NCBI RefSeq assembly: GCF_006715485.1
Contig: NZ_VFNH01000004.1
Coordinates: 310,001 to 374,000 of the forward strand
Reading direction: 5' to 3'
Length of the DNA stretch: 64,000 nt
Source of the DNA: Herbaspirillum sp. SJZ107
GTDB taxonomy: Bacteria; Pseudomonadota; Gammaproteobacteria; Burkholderiales; Burkholderiaceae_D
The notes beneath the pieces are model-generated. The model ran no database searches. It was not told where the DNA came from and saw only the letters and a program-made list of their open reading frames with translations. The translations under genes were made by a program, and so were the position numbers. Each line of letters opens with the position of its first letter. The first letter of the stretch is position 1. Positions 33,363-44,887 of this stretch are shown in pieces.

Positions 33363-34147
33363 AGACCATCAGTTCGCGCGACAACGCCTTTTACAAGGAA
33401 CTCAAGGGACTGGCGACCAGTTCGCAGGCACGGCGCAAGGCCGGCCAGAGCCTGCTCGACGGCGTCCACCTGTGCCAGAGCTGGCTGGACCTGAACGGCG
33501 CACCGCTGCACTGCGTGGTGTCGGAAGGGGCGCTGGCCAATCCGGAAGTCGCGGCCATCGTGGCGCGCGCCGAGGGCGCCGGGGCACCGGTGACGGCGCT
33601 GCCGGACGCGCTGTTCGGCGCCATCAGCCAGGTCGAGCACGGCGTCAACCTGGTGTTCCTGATCGAGACGCCGCGCCCGCGCCAGCCTGCGGCCCTGACG
33701 CAATCGGCGGTGCTGCTGGACGGCGTGCAGGACCCGGGCAACGTCGGCTCGATCCTGAGGAGCGCAGGCGCGGCCGGCATCCGGCAGGTGTATTGCAGCG
33801 CCGGCACCGCGTTCTGCTGGTCGCCCAAGGTGCTGCGCGCCGCCATGGGCGCCCACTTCGTGCTCGAGATCTTCGAGAACGTCGACCTGCCGGCGCTGGT
33901 GCGTGGCGCCGGGGTGCCGGTGCTGGCCACCAGCGGCTATGCCAGCAAGCGCCTCTACGACATCGACCTGCGCCAGCCGGCCGCCTGGGTGCTCGGCCAT
34001 GAAGGGCAGGGCGTGTCCGCCGAACTGCTGGAGCTGGCCAGCTTGCGCGTCGCGGTGCCGCATGCCGGGCAGGTGGAGTCGCTGAACGTGGCCGCCTGCG
34101 CCGCCGTGTGCTTTTTCGAACAGCTGCGCCAGCAACAACAAGGCTGA
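33359..34147 (+). CDS. TrmH/SpoU-family RNA 2'-O-methyltransferase
   Basis: 262 residues from the ATG at 33359, overlapping the rnhB stop. It has an N-terminal substrate-binding domain, then a SPOUT knot domain with [28 protein letters not shown] and [17 protein letters not shown]. It methylates a ribose in rRNA or tRNA using SAM. It is likely a 23S rRNA methyltransferase of the RlmB/TsnR type, but the target base cannot be read from sequence. Confidence 0.9.
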   Translation: MKTISSRDNAFYKELKGLATSSQARRKAGQSLLDGVHLCQSWLDLNGAPLHCVVSEGALANPEVAAIVARAEGAGAPVTALPDALFGAISQVEHGVNLVFLIETPRPRQPAALTQSAVLLDGVQDPGNVGSILRSAGAAGIRQVYCSAGTAFCWSPKVLRAAMGAHFVLEIFENVDLPALVRGAGVPVLATSGYASKRLYDIDLRQPAAWVLGHEGQGVSAELLELASLRVAVPHAGQVESLNVAACAAVCFFEQLRQQQQG

Positions 34148-34225
34148 AGTAAGATCGCTGGGCATGGACTTGATGCGCGGTTCAGGTTACGCTTCGTACT
34201 TGCAACTGTGAAATATTGACTCAAG

Positions 34226-35464
34226 ATGGACACCGCCCACATGCCGCACCTGCCACCGCATCTGCCGAACTTGCATTTCCTGGTCGCGGAAGCGGACCCG
34301 GTCCAGCGCCGCGCCCTCGCCGACGCGCTCACCCAGCTCGGCGCCAGCCGCGTCACCGAAGTACCGGACGCCCCGATGGCCCTGCGCACCCTGCAGGCCG
34401 GCTTCAGCCCGAAGATCGACGTCGCCATCCTCGACCTGGCCCTGGGCGGCATGGACGGCATGGAAATGCTGCGGGCGATCGCCGCGCTGGGCTCCAGCGT
34501 GCGCCTGATCGTCACCGGCGCCCAGCCGCCCGGCGTGCTGTTCTCGGTCGAGACGCTGGTGCAGGCGCACGGCGTCGACCTGCTGGGCACCATCGCCAAG
34601 CCCCGCGGTGGGAACGTCAGCGCCGCCAAGCTCAAGGCGCTGCTCGACAATTACCAGCCCTCGCGCGCGCCCGTGGCAGCACCGGCGGGACCGAGCTTCA
34701 GCTTCGCCGAAGTCGGCGTCGGGCTGCAGCGGCGCGAATTCGAACCCTTCTTCCAGCCCAAGATCGAACTGGCAACCGGCCAGGTGACGGGCCTGGAAAC
34801 CTTTGCGCGCTGGCGCCATCCCGAGCACGGCGTGCTGGGCCCGGCCGCGTTCATCGATGCCCTCGAACAGAACGGCCGCGTCGACTTCCTCGACTGGAGC
34901 ATGATCGAGCTGTCGGTCCAGCACTGTCGCGGCTTCCACGACCAGGGCATCCCGATCTCGATCTCGCTGAACCTGGCGCCGGCCACGCTGGCCCAGCCCG
35001 ACTTCGTGCGCCAGATCGCCGCCTGCATGAAGCGCCACGGCGTGCTGCCGGACTACCTCACCTTCGAGATGACCGAATCGTCGATCCTCGACTTCGACGT
35101 CGATTTCATCGAACGCCTGGTGCGGCTGCGCATGATGGGATTCGGCCTGGCGATCGACGACTACGGCACCGGGCGCTCGAATTTGCAGCTGCTGGCGCGG
35201 ATTCCGTTCTCGGAGCTGAAGATCGACCGCTCTTTCGTCGACGGGGCGTCCAAGAAGCGGCCGCTGGGCACGGTGCTGAAATCCTGCCTGGGGCTCGCGA
35301 ACAGCCTGGACCGCATGTCGTGCGCGGTGGGCGTGGAGACGCGCCAGGATTGGGATTTCCTGCAGGGGCTCGGCTGCACGTATGCGCAGGGGTATCACAT
35401 TGCCAATCCGATGGAGGCTGCGGCCTTTCCGGGGTGGCTGGAAGACTGGCGCCACTTCTTTTAA
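34226..35464 (+). CDS. Response regulator with a C-terminal EAL domain (missing one key Glu)
   Basis: 412 residues. The receiver (about 10-130) has acidic residues in AEADP and the phospho-accepting Asp in VAILDLALGGMDGME. The EAL domain (about 165-405) has GLETFARWRHP in place of EAL, keeps SLNLAPATL, EMTES, DDYGTG and KIDRSF, but reads AVGVET where active phosphodiesterases read AEGVET. Loss of that first glutamate, which is important for catalysis in studied EAL enzymes, suggests reduced or no hydrolysis and perhaps a c-di-GMP-binding output. No kinase is adjacent. Confidence 0.9.
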   Translation: MDTAHMPHLPPHLPNLHFLVAEADPVQRRALADALTQLGASRVTEVPDAPMALRTLQAGFSPKIDVAILDLALGGMDGMEMLRAIAALGSSVRLIVTGAQPPGVLFSVETLVQAHGVDLLGTIAKPRGGNVSAAKLKALLDNYQPSRAPVAAPAGPSFSFAEVGVGLQRREFEPFFQPKIELATGQVTGLETFARWRHPEHGVLGPAAFIDALEQNGRVDFLDWSMIELSVQHCRGFHDQGIPISISLNLAPATLAQPDFVRQIAACMKRHGVLPDYLTFEMTESSILDFDVDFIERLVRLRMMGFGLAIDDYGTGRSNLQLLARIPFSELKIDRSFVDGASKKRPLGTVLKSCLGLANSLDRMSCAVGVETRQDWDFLQGLGCTYAQGYHIANPMEAAAFPGWLEDWRHFF

Positions 35465-35478
35465 CAGCTACTATTAAA

Positions 35479-35508
35479 CCGTCATTCCCGCCTGCGCGGG
35501 AATGACGG
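35479..35508. repeat. Palindromic REP-like element
   Basis: CCGTCATTCCCGC (35479-35491) and GCGGGAATGACGG (35496-35508) form a perfect 13-bp stem with a CTGC loop. It sits between the 3' ends of the EAL gene and ppsR. This type of sequence is common as a dispersed palindrome in Proteobacteria, and may also help terminate both converging transcripts. Confidence 0.65.
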
Positions 35509-35541
35509 CGTCCAGGACACGGGCCGTTGACGCGGAAGCGC

Positions 35542-36390
35542 TTAGTACTCCCGCCGATCCGGCTTGATCTCCTGAAGAATGGTCGTCGAAATCTCCTCGA
35601 TCGACTTGGTCGTCGACGACAGCCAGCGGATCCCCTCGCGCTTCATCAGCATCTCGGCCTCGTTCACCTCGTAGCGGCAATTCTCGATCGACGCATATTT
35701 GCTGCCGGCCCGCCGCTCGTTGCGGATCTCGGCCAGGCGCTCGGGCGTGATCGTCAATCCGAACAGCTTGTGCTTGAACTGGGGCAGCGCCGAGGGCAGC
35801 CTGCCGCGTTCGAAGTCGTCCGGAATCAGGGGATAGTTGGCGGCCTTGATCCCGTACTGCATCGCCAGGTAGAGGCTGGTCGGGGTCTTGCCCGAGCGCG
35901 AGACGCCGACCAGGATGACGTCGGCGTCGGCCAGGTTCTTGTGCGACTGGCCGTCGTCGTGCGCCAGCGAGAAGTTGATGGCCTCGATGCGGTCCTTGTA
36001 TTCCTCGGTGTCGACCATGTTGTGGATACGGCCGATCGTATGGGTCGACTTGACCTGCAATTCCTGCTCGAGCGGCGCGACGAAGGTCTGGAACAGGTCC
36101 ATGTGCATGCCCTGAGCGGCCCGGATCACGCTCGACAGGTCGTGCTTGACCAGGGTCGAGAACACGATCGGACGCTGGTTGTCGCTCAGGGCCACGTCGT
36201 TGATGCGGCGCGCCGCCTCGTGCGCTTTTTCGATGGTGTCGATGAAGGGCAGGCGGATCTGGCGGAAGCGCATCTCGAACTGGCTCAGCACCGCGTGGCC
36301 GAAGGTTTCCGCCGTGATGCCGGTGCCGTCGGACACGAAGAAGACGGTACGCGGGATGGTCGGCGTCGCTGGGGTGCTCTCTGAAATCAT
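35542..36390 (-). CDS. ppsR: PEP synthase regulatory protein (kinase/pyrophosphorylase)
   Basis: 282 residues from the ATG at 36390. The frame runs on upstream, but only as antisense of ppsA. It has [20 protein letters not shown] at the N-terminus, a P-loop-like [17 protein letters not shown] and a C-terminal helical region (DUF299 family). It inactivates PEP synthase by ADP-dependent phosphorylation of a threonine and reactivates it by phosphorolysis. It is divergent from its target gene ppsA, sharing a 177-bp intergenic region. Confidence 0.95.
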   Translation of the reverse strand: MISESTPATPTIPRTVFFVSDGTGITAETFGHAVLSQFEMRFRQIRLPFIDTIEKAHEAARRINDVALSDNQRPIVFSTLVKHDLSSVIRAAQGMHMDLFQTFVAPLEQELQVKSTHTIGRIHNMVDTEEYKDRIEAINFSLAHDDGQSHKNLADADVILVGVSRSGKTPTSLYLAMQYGIKAANYPLIPDDFERGRLPSALPQFKHKLFGLTITPERLAEIRNERRAGSKYASIENCRYEVNEAEMLMKREGIRWLSSTTKSIEEISTTILQEIKPDRREY

Positions 36391-36567
36391 GGTAATTTTT
36401 TGATAAGATAATAACAAAGTTGCAGTCACCGCACAGTGTGGCGGGCGCACACGCGGTAAAATGCTCTGCAACGAATATGGGTCCGGCTCTGCACCGCGAA
36501 GAATAACAAGAAAAGACGTGTGCCAGCCAACCGCACAGATTTCCATCATCAAAGAAGGTGTTTTATC

Positions 36568-39009
<2,442 letters not shown>

Positions 39010-39026
39010 TCACGGCTCGACCCAGG

Positions 39027-39063
39027 AAAGCCCTCCGCCCCGCTGGGCCGGAGGGCTTTTTTT
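39027..39063 (+). terminator. Intrinsic terminator after ppsA
   Basis: AAAGCCCTCCG pairs with CGGAGGGCTTT around a GC-rich loop, and a T run continues to 39063. Confidence 0.88.
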
Positions 39064-39141
39064 ATCTTGCCAAGCTGCGTGGATGCGATATCCTTTTGGA
39101 AACCCTCCCCGTGAACAGTGTCAACTTTTCCGAAGAATCCG

Positions 39142-39516
39142 ATGAAACGCCTCGTCTTATTGATGACCTTGCTTGGATTGTCCGCCGCCGGTTTTGCCGA
39201 GGAGCCGGCCTTCTGCAAGTCGATGTGTACGTCCGAAAAGACCCAGTGCCTGGCCAACGTCAAGGCCACCGAGAAGAAGGAAGGCATGCTGCCGACCGAT
39301 ACCCCGGAAAAGAACCCGTTCGCCCGCACCGCCCAGGTGCAGATGCGATCGAGCGACAACGGGTCCCTGGAGCAGTCGGGTTACCAGCATCGCCGCATGG
39401 CGCGCAATGGTGCCTGTGACGACGCCTATGGGCGCTGCACGCGCAGCTGCAAGGTCGAGGGCGGGGACGACGCCGTCGGCAAGGTCGTGGCGCGCCACGC
39501 GAAAAAACAGGACTGA
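39142..39516 (+). CDS. Exported Cys-rich small protein of unknown function
   Basis: 124 residues from the ATG at 39142 (MKRLVLLMTLLGLSAAGFAEE), a clear signal peptide; an upstream in-frame start at 39118 is less likely. The mature part has two Cys clusters, FCKSMCTSEKTQC and ACDDAYGRCTRSC, six cysteines that could form disulfides in the periplasm. I do not recognise the family. It sits between the ppsA terminator and a convergent diguanylate cyclase gene. Confidence 0.7.
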   Translation: MKRLVLLMTLLGLSAAGFAEEPAFCKSMCTSEKTQCLANVKATEKKEGMLPTDTPEKNPFARTAQVQMRSSDNGSLEQSGYQHRRMARNGACDDAYGRCTRSCKVEGGDDAVGKVVARHAKKQD

Positions 39517-39521
39517 GGCGT

Positions 39522-40727
39522 TCAGGCGCGCCGGCGCTCCATGCCGTAGCCGCCGGCGGCTGCGGCCACGACGCGGTTGCGCCCGCCCGACTTGGCGGCG
39601 TACAGGGCGGTATCGGCGCGCGACAGCAGGCTGGCGATGGTTTCGCCCGGCACCAGCGTGGCCACGCCGATGCTGACCGTGTAGCCGATGGTGCCGGCCG
39701 CGCTGCGGTCCGCACCGCGTTCGGCGGGGATTGGCGGCGTGCACTGCAGCGCGGTGCGCAGGCGCTCGGCCACGTGCAGCGCCGTGTCGCTGGACGTGGC
39801 CGGCAGCAGCACGGCAAATTCCTCGCCGCCGAGGCGGCCGCAGTAGTCGCGATGGCGCAGGATCCCAAGGGTGCGCTCGACGATTTCCACCAGCACCCGG
39901 TCGCCGGCCGCGTGGCCGTGGGTATCGTTGATGCGCTTGAAGTGGTCGACGTCGAACAGCAGCAGGGACAGCGCCGCCGGCGTGCGCCAGGCCTGGGCGC
40001 ATTCGCGTTCGGCCACGGCGAAGAAGGCGCGGCGCGACGGCGCACCGGTCAGGTGGTCATGGTCGGCGGCGTAGGTGGCGCGCGCGATGATCTCGGCGTT
40101 GGCCATCATCACTGCGCCGAGCGTCAGCGTCGGAATCGACAGCGTGCCGCAGGCGAAGAACACCAGATCCAGGGTCGGCACGTCGAATTGCGGCAGCAGG
40201 CCGGCCACGCGCGCGCCGTAGGCGCCGGCGCGCAGGAACAGGCCGATGCCGACCGCGAAGCTGGCGCAGATCGTGAACCAGTAGGGATAGCGGCGCGCGG
40301 CCGCCGGCAGCGACTGCCTGACGCTGGCGCACATCGCCATGCACAGGCCGCCATGCAGCAGCGAAACCACGACGATGCGCAGCGGCGTCGAATCGATCCC
40401 GTAATGCAGCGTCACCACCGCAGTCATGGTGGCGGCCGTAAAACCGCCCAGCGCACGCCACGGCACCCGGCGTCCCAGGTGACGCTGGAAGCCGACGTAC
40501 ATCATGACCGAGGTACCGATCAGGAGGGCGTTGCCCAGTTCGATCGACAGCAGACCGGAAATGTGGCCACGCGCGGCGAACAGCGGCATCGCGGCGACCG
40601 CCATCGCATTCGCGATGATCCATTCGCGGATACCCCTGGCGCCGCTGTGCGTCTGCGAGGACAGGACCAGCAGCATCACGACCGACAAGGCCATCATGAC
40701 CAGGAACAGGCTGGTGGCGCTCAGCAT
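39522..40727 (-). CDS. Membrane diguanylate cyclase
   Basis: 401 residues from the ATG at 40727 (a TTG at 40745 is an alternative). About six or seven transmembrane segments fill residues 1-215. A GGDEF domain with LLLFDVDHFKRINDTHGHAAGD and CGRLGGEEFAVLLPA follows; the GGEEF form is catalytically competent. It makes c-di-GMP at the inner membrane; the signal read by the membrane domain is unknown. Confidence 0.92.
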   Translation of the reverse strand: MLSATSLFLVMMALSVVMLLVLSSQTHSGARGIREWIIANAMAVAAMPLFAARGHISGLLSIELGNALLIGTSVMMYVGFQRHLGRRVPWRALGGFTAATMTAVVTLHYGIDSTPLRIVVVSLLHGGLCMAMCASVRQSLPAAARRYPYWFTICASFAVGIGLFLRAGAYGARVAGLLPQFDVPTLDLVFFACGTLSIPTLTLGAVMMANAEIIARATYAADHDHLTGAPSRRAFFAVAERECAQAWRTPAALSLLLFDVDHFKRINDTHGHAAGDRVLVEIVERTLGILRHRDYCGRLGGEEFAVLLPATSSDTALHVAERLRTALQCTPPIPAERGADRSAAGTIGYTVSIGVATLVPGETIASLLSRADTALYAAKSGGRNRVVAAAAGGYGMERRRA

Positions 40728-40900
40728 GGGCGCGGCTTCGGGCAAGGGTTAAAAGGCATAACGGCAGACGCCGCAGCGTCCGGTAATCACGAGGAATTGC
40801 CGAATGGTATCAAAATTGTCGCTATGCAGGGTGTTTATTGAACGTCAAGTCAATTAAAATTCATGCTACACGCCTGACGTTGTGGTTTGGCATGCATATG

Positions 40901-40928
40901 TTGACTCTGCGCGCCGACAAGATACACT
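40901..40928 (+). promoter_or_regulatory. Sigma70-like promoter of the nfeD/SPFH pair
   Basis: ttgact (40901-40906) and tacact (40923-40928) are separated by 16 bp, predicting a start near 40935 and a leader of about 77 nt. Confidence 0.55.
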
Positions 40929-41011
40929 GGGTTTGTTGCTGCATATCCAAGCCAACCCTCGTCGCTCGTTCCGGGAGTCGGGGGTTTTTGCTGTCTGAAC
41001 AGGAGGAGACC

Positions 41012-41440
41012 ATGGCTGACTGGATCGGCTGGCTGGCAAGCGCAGGCGTGCTGGTGATCCTGGAGTTGTTCACCGGGACCTTTTATCTGCTCATGATCGC
41101 GATCGGCCTGGCGGCCGGCAGCCTGGTGGCGCTGGCCGGCGCCGGGCTGCCGGTGCAGGCGATCGCCGCCGGCGCGGTCGGCGTCATCGCCACCGGGCTG
41201 CTGCACCGTTCGCGCTTCGGTCGCGGCCGCCTCGACGCCCGCGCCGCCACGCGCGACCGCAACGTCAACCTCGACATCGGCGAGCGCGTCACGGTACCCG
41301 CCTGGGACAACGGCCGTGCGCGCGTGATGTACCGCGGCGCCTTGTGGGATGTGGAGCTGGGGCAGGGCGCGACGCCGCATGCCGGCGAGTTCCGCATCGT
41401 CGAAGTGCTGGGCAGCCGGCTGGTGGTCGCCGACGCGTAA
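41012..41440 (+). CDS. NfeD-like membrane protein
   Basis: 142 residues from the ATG at 41012, directly after a strong aggaggag site; the longer upstream frame is not needed. Two or three hydrophobic segments (ADWIGWLASAGVLVILELF onward) are followed by a C-terminal OB-fold-like domain (GERVTVPAWDNGRARVMYRG, ending VEVLGSRLVV). NfeD proteins work with SPFH/stomatin proteins in membrane quality control; the SPFH gene follows 46 bp later. Confidence 0.92.
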   Translation: MADWIGWLASAGVLVILELFTGTFYLLMIAIGLAAGSLVALAGAGLPVQAIAAGAVGVIATGLLHRSRFGRGRLDARAATRDRNVNLDIGERVTVPAWDNGRARVMYRGALWDVELGQGATPHAGEFRIVEVLGSRLVVADA

Positions 41441-41486
41441 GCTGGAATAACGAATCACAACGATAACGATCACCTCAGGGGAGCAC

Positions 41487-42407
41487 ATGGAATTCTCATT
41501 CGGTACCGTCGCGCTGGTCATCTTCATCATCGCGCTCGTGTTCGTCTTCAAGACCATCAACGTGGTGCCCCAGCAGCACGCCTGGGTGGTCGAACGGCTT
41601 GGCAAGTACCATGCGACGCTGGCGCCGGGCCTGAACATCGTGGTGCCCTTCATCGACCGCATCGCCTACAAGCACAGCCTGAAGGAGATCCCGCTCGACG
41701 TGCCGCCGCAGGTCTGCATCACGCGCGACAACACCCAGCTGCAGGTGGATGGCATCCTGTACTTCCAGGTGACCGACGCCATGCGCGCGTCCTACGGGTC
41801 CTCGAACTACATCCAGGCGATCACGCAGCTGGCCCAGACCACGCTGCGTTCGGTGATCGGCAAGATGGAACTGGATAAAACCTTCGAGGAGCGCGACCAC
41901 ATCAACACCACCATCGTCAACGCGATCGACGAATCGGCCGCCAACTGGGGCGTCAAGGTGCTGCGCTACGAGATCAAGGACCTGACCCCGCCGGCCGAGA
42001 TCCTGCATTCGATGCAGCGCCAGATCACGGCCGAACGCGAGAAGCGCGCGCTGATCGCGGCCTCGGAAGGCCGGCGCCAGGAACAGATCAACATCGCCTC
42101 GGGCGAGCGCGAAGCGGCGATCGCGCGCTCGGAAGGCGAACGCCAGGCGGCCATCAACCGCGCCCAGGGCGAGGCCTCGGCGATCGTGGCGCTGGCCGAC
42201 GCCAGCGCGGCGGCACTGCGCCAGGTCGGCGACGCCATCCGTAGCCCGGGCGGCATGGACGCCGTCAACCTGCGCGTGGCCGAGCATTACGTCGATGCGT
42301 TCGGCAAGCTGGCCAAGACCAACAATTCGATCATCGTGCCGGCCGATCTGGGCGACATGAGCGGGTTGATCGCGAGTGCGCTACAGATCGTGAAGACCCA
42401 GCGCTGA
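41487..42407 (+). CDS. SPFH/stomatin-family membrane protein (QmcA-like)
   Basis: 306 residues, with caggggagca before the ATG. An N-terminal membrane anchor (ALVIFIIALVFVFKTINVV) precedes the SPFH domain (VPQQHAWVVERLGKYHATLAPGLN). A charged coiled coil rich in Glu, Arg and Ala follows (about residues 175-235), which drives oligomerisation. It is probably an inner-membrane scaffold working with NfeD. Confidence 0.94.
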   Translation: MEFSFGTVALVIFIIALVFVFKTINVVPQQHAWVVERLGKYHATLAPGLNIVVPFIDRIAYKHSLKEIPLDVPPQVCITRDNTQLQVDGILYFQVTDAMRASYGSSNYIQAITQLAQTTLRSVIGKMELDKTFEERDHINTTIVNAIDESAANWGVKVLRYEIKDLTPPAEILHSMQRQITAEREKRALIAASEGRRQEQINIASGEREAAIARSEGERQAAINRAQGEASAIVALADASAAALRQVGDAIRSPGGMDAVNLRVAEHYVDAFGKLAKTNNSIIVPADLGDMSGLIASALQIVKTQR

Positions 42408-42433
42408 TCCTGGCGTAACCGGTCCCGTGCCCG

Positions 42434-43807
42434 TCAGCGGCGTGCGGCCAGCGCCGCGTTGGCGTCCGCCGCCAGCGCGCGGTGCAGAAAGGCGAGGGCT
42501 TCGCGCCATACTTCGGCCTGGGCGCGGGCGTTGCCTTCGGGCGTGCCGCCGAGCTTGAATACGCCCGCATCGTATTGCGTCGTCGGTTCCCAGCCGGTGC
42601 CGTTGAGCATGTGGCCGCCGTCCGGGAAGACCAGAGACACCGTGGGCCGGCCCGCCTCGAGGCGGCGTTCGGCGATGTTCTGCGCCATGGCGCCCGAGTC
42701 CCACATCTGGTCGTCGCCGCCGCCGGCGACCAGCATCGGCCCCTCGAAATCCTCGACGCGGATGCGCGCTGCCAGCGCCGCCTGCGGAAACGCGGCGCGG
42801 CCTTTTTCCATCGGACGGCGGTAGCGCACTGGCGCACCGGTGCGGAAACCTTCGAGCTCCTGCTGGAAGCCCAGGTTGGGCACGAAGGGCAGCGGCTTGC
42901 CGCCGAACGAGAACGACGAGCGGCCGGCGCCGGTGGCGCCCGCGTCCTGTCCCCAGCCCTGCCAGACCACGTCGCTCGGGACGATCGCGACCACTGCGCT
43001 AAGCCAGGTCAGCCGGCTGGCCGCGACCAGCGCGAATTCGGCGCCCTTCGACACACCATACAGTGCGATGCGCCCGTCGTCGACGTCGTCGCGAGCCGCC
43101 AGCCAGTCGCGCACCTGGTTCAGGCGGTCGACGGGAATCTCGACGAAGCTGGCGGGCAGCGCCGGCAGCTCGCGTTCGGTGCGTCCCGGCGCGGCCGGCG
43201 AATAATAGGGCAGGCCGACCGCGGCGAAGCCGTGCGCCGCCAACCGCATCGCCAGTTCGCGTGCCGACCGCGCACCCCCTTCGGAGCCGCCCAAAGCGAT
43301 CACGACAGGCCTGCGTCCAGCCGTGCGCGGCCGGGCGAACACCGCGCCCGGAAATGCGGCGACCGGCTCCACCTGCACCTGCGGGTCGTCCTGGTCGAAG
43401 CGCAGGTCGCGGCTGGCGACGGGTTTGCCGTCGACCGTGGCCGTCATGCGGGCCACGCCGGCCTCGGTGGCCGCCGCCGCGCCGGCGATCGGCACCATCG
43501 ACCAGAACAGGCCGCGCACGTCCGCACCGCGGTAGCTGCCGGCGACCGGCGCGTCGCGTCCGAGGTCGACGATGCCGTCGGCGCCGGCGACGAAATCGGC
43601 GCCAGCGCGGTAGCGGACCGGCGCGCCGCGCTCGATCACGACGCGCTCGGCGACCAGGGCGACACGGGCATGAGGCGGAAGTCCCTCGATAGTGATGGCG
43701 GGGCTGTCGGCGGCGGCGAGAACGGCAGGGGTCGACACGCGTATCGTCTGCGCCGCGGCATGCAGGCACAGCAGGGACAGGAAGGCGAGCGGAAGAAGTC
43801 GGGTCAT
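42434..43807 (-). CDS. Exported acyl-CoA thioesterase/BAAT-type alpha/beta hydrolase
   Basis: 457 residues with a signal peptide (MTRLLPLAFLSLLCLHAAAQ). An immunoglobulin-like N-terminal domain of the acyl-CoA thioester hydrolase/bile acid acyltransferase type (about 20-150) precedes a catalytic domain. Candidate triad: Ser in YGVSKGAEFA, Asp in GGGDDQMWDS and His in DGGHMLNG. The substrate is unknown, and export to the periplasm makes a CoA ester unlikely. It is the third gene of the sigma/anti-sigma operon, 20 bp after the anti-sigma gene. Confidence 0.85.
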   Translation of the reverse strand: MTRLLPLAFLSLLCLHAAAQTIRVSTPAVLAAADSPAITIEGLPPHARVALVAERVVIERGAPVRYRAGADFVAGADGIVDLGRDAPVAGSYRGADVRGLFWSMVPIAGAAAATEAGVARMTATVDGKPVASRDLRFDQDDPQVQVEPVAAFPGAVFARPRTAGRRPVVIALGGSEGGARSARELAMRLAAHGFAAVGLPYYSPAAPGRTERELPALPASFVEIPVDRLNQVRDWLAARDDVDDGRIALYGVSKGAEFALVAASRLTWLSAVVAIVPSDVVWQGWGQDAGATGAGRSSFSFGGKPLPFVPNLGFQQELEGFRTGAPVRYRRPMEKGRAAFPQAALAARIRVEDFEGPMLVAGGGDDQMWDSGAMAQNIAERRLEAGRPTVSLVFPDGGHMLNGTGWEPTTQYDAGVFKLGGTPEGNARAQAEVWREALAFLHRALAADANAALAARR

Positions 43808-43827
43808 GATGGCGGTCCTCCGGTCGG

Positions 43828-44235
43828 TCAGGCGGCGTTGGCGCGGTTCGAGATCCACAGCCCGATCCAGGCCGCGAGTGCGACCGCAACATAGCAGGCC
43901 GCCACCGCCGGGGCATCGCGCCACATGAAGTACACCAGCGACTGGTCCTTTACCATGAAGGTGAACGGGGATACGCTGCAGAAGATCGCCAGCGCGATCA
44001 GGAGGCCGCGCCGGCGCAGAGCCTTGCGCACGCGCCGGATCGCCTCGTGCCCTTCGTCCGCGGCGTCGATGCGCGGCAGCTCGACGCCGCCGGTCTGGGC
44101 GGCGCGCGCGGCCCGGGCGAATTGCGGATGTGCCGCAAAATAGCTGTCGACGACAGCACGGGTAGCCGCGCTGGCCTCGCCGGAAAAATAGGCCGGAAGC
44201 AGGTCGACGATCACGTCTTCGGAAAAATTCATCAT
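43828..44235 (-). CDS. Putative membrane anti-sigma factor
   Basis: 135 residues. A short cytoplasmic N-terminus (MNFSEDVIVDLLPAYFSGEA) resembles the helical start of anti-sigma domains but has no HxxxCxxC zinc motif. Two hydrophobic segments follow (about 78-95 and 110-128). It overlaps the sigma factor gene by 4 bp on the same strand, which is the main support for the assignment. The adjacent ATG at 44232 is an equally good start. Confidence 0.65.
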   Translation of the reverse strand: MMNFSEDVIVDLLPAYFSGEASAATRAVVDSYFAAHPQFARAARAAQTGGVELPRIDAADEGHEAIRRVRKALRRRGLLIALAIFCSVSPFTFMVKDQSLVYFMWRDAPAVAACYVAVALAAWIGLWISNRANAA

Positions 44236-44711
44236 GATTCCTCGTTGAGTAGTTGTGCAAGTTTGAGCCGGGCGCGGAACACCTTGACCTTCGCCGCCGA
44301 TACCGAAATCGCCAGGGCCCGTGCGATGTCCTCGTACGGGATCTCTTCCGCGGCGCGCATCAGCAGTGCGGCGCGGTCAATCTCAGGCAGGACCTGCAGG
44401 GCGTCGAGCGTCTTCGACACCACTTGGGCATCGATCGCCAGCTGTTCCGGACCCGGGGTGGCGTCCGCGTGGACGTCGTCGAGTTCCGCGAAACGGCGGC
44501 GCCGGTGCCATTCCTTCAAATACAGGCGGCGCGCGATCGTGCACAGGTAGGCCAGCACGGTGGTCGATTCGATCTGTGCGGACGACGTCATGGCACGCAT
44601 GAAGGTTTCAGCCACCAGGTCCTTGGCCAGGCTGGTGTCCCCGCACAGGCCTACGGCGAAGCGGCGCAGGGCCGGGGCGTGCCGTTCGTAGATCGCTTGT
44701 ATCGTCTGCAT
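44232..44711 (-). CDS. ECF RNA polymerase sigma factor
   Basis: 159 residues from the ATG at 44711; the frame extends upstream without support. Region 2 (RRFAVGLCGDTSLAKDLVAETFMRA) and region 4 (LPEIDRAALLMRAAEEIPYEDIARALAISVSAAKVKVFRAR) are clear. It probably directs transcription of its own operon with the anti-sigma factor and the exported hydrolase. The RiPP operon ends 176 bp upstream on the same strand. Confidence 0.92.
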   Translation of the reverse strand: MQTIQAIYERHAPALRRFAVGLCGDTSLAKDLVAETFMRAMTSSAQIESTTVLAYLCTIARRLYLKEWHRRRRFAELDDVHADATPGPEQLAIDAQVVSKTLDALQVLPEIDRAALLMRAAEEIPYEDIARALAISVSAAKVKVFRARLKLAQLLNEES

Positions 44712-44838
44712 GGTGGTTTCGAGTGTTCCGACCTGTAGACTATCCACGGGGCCGGCGAAAGTTACACGGATCGATGAAAAAATCCTGGAGAGCGGAAAAA
44801 GGGGACCAGAAAGAGGCGGAGAAGGGAGCAAGAACGGT

Positions 44839-44875
44839 GCATGCCGCGCACGCCGGGCCGGCATGCGCGGCATGC
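44839..44875. terminator. Long GC-rich palindrome after the RiPP operon
   Basis: gcatgccgcgcacgccg (44839-44855) and cggcatgcgcggcatgc (44859-44875) pair over 17 bp with one wobble and a 3-nt loop, 12 bp past the ThiS-like stop. Downstream on the minus strand there is only a pyrimidine-rich stretch, not a clean T run. It probably marks the end of the operon. Confidence 0.55.
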
Positions 44876-44887
44876 CTTGGAAGCGGA

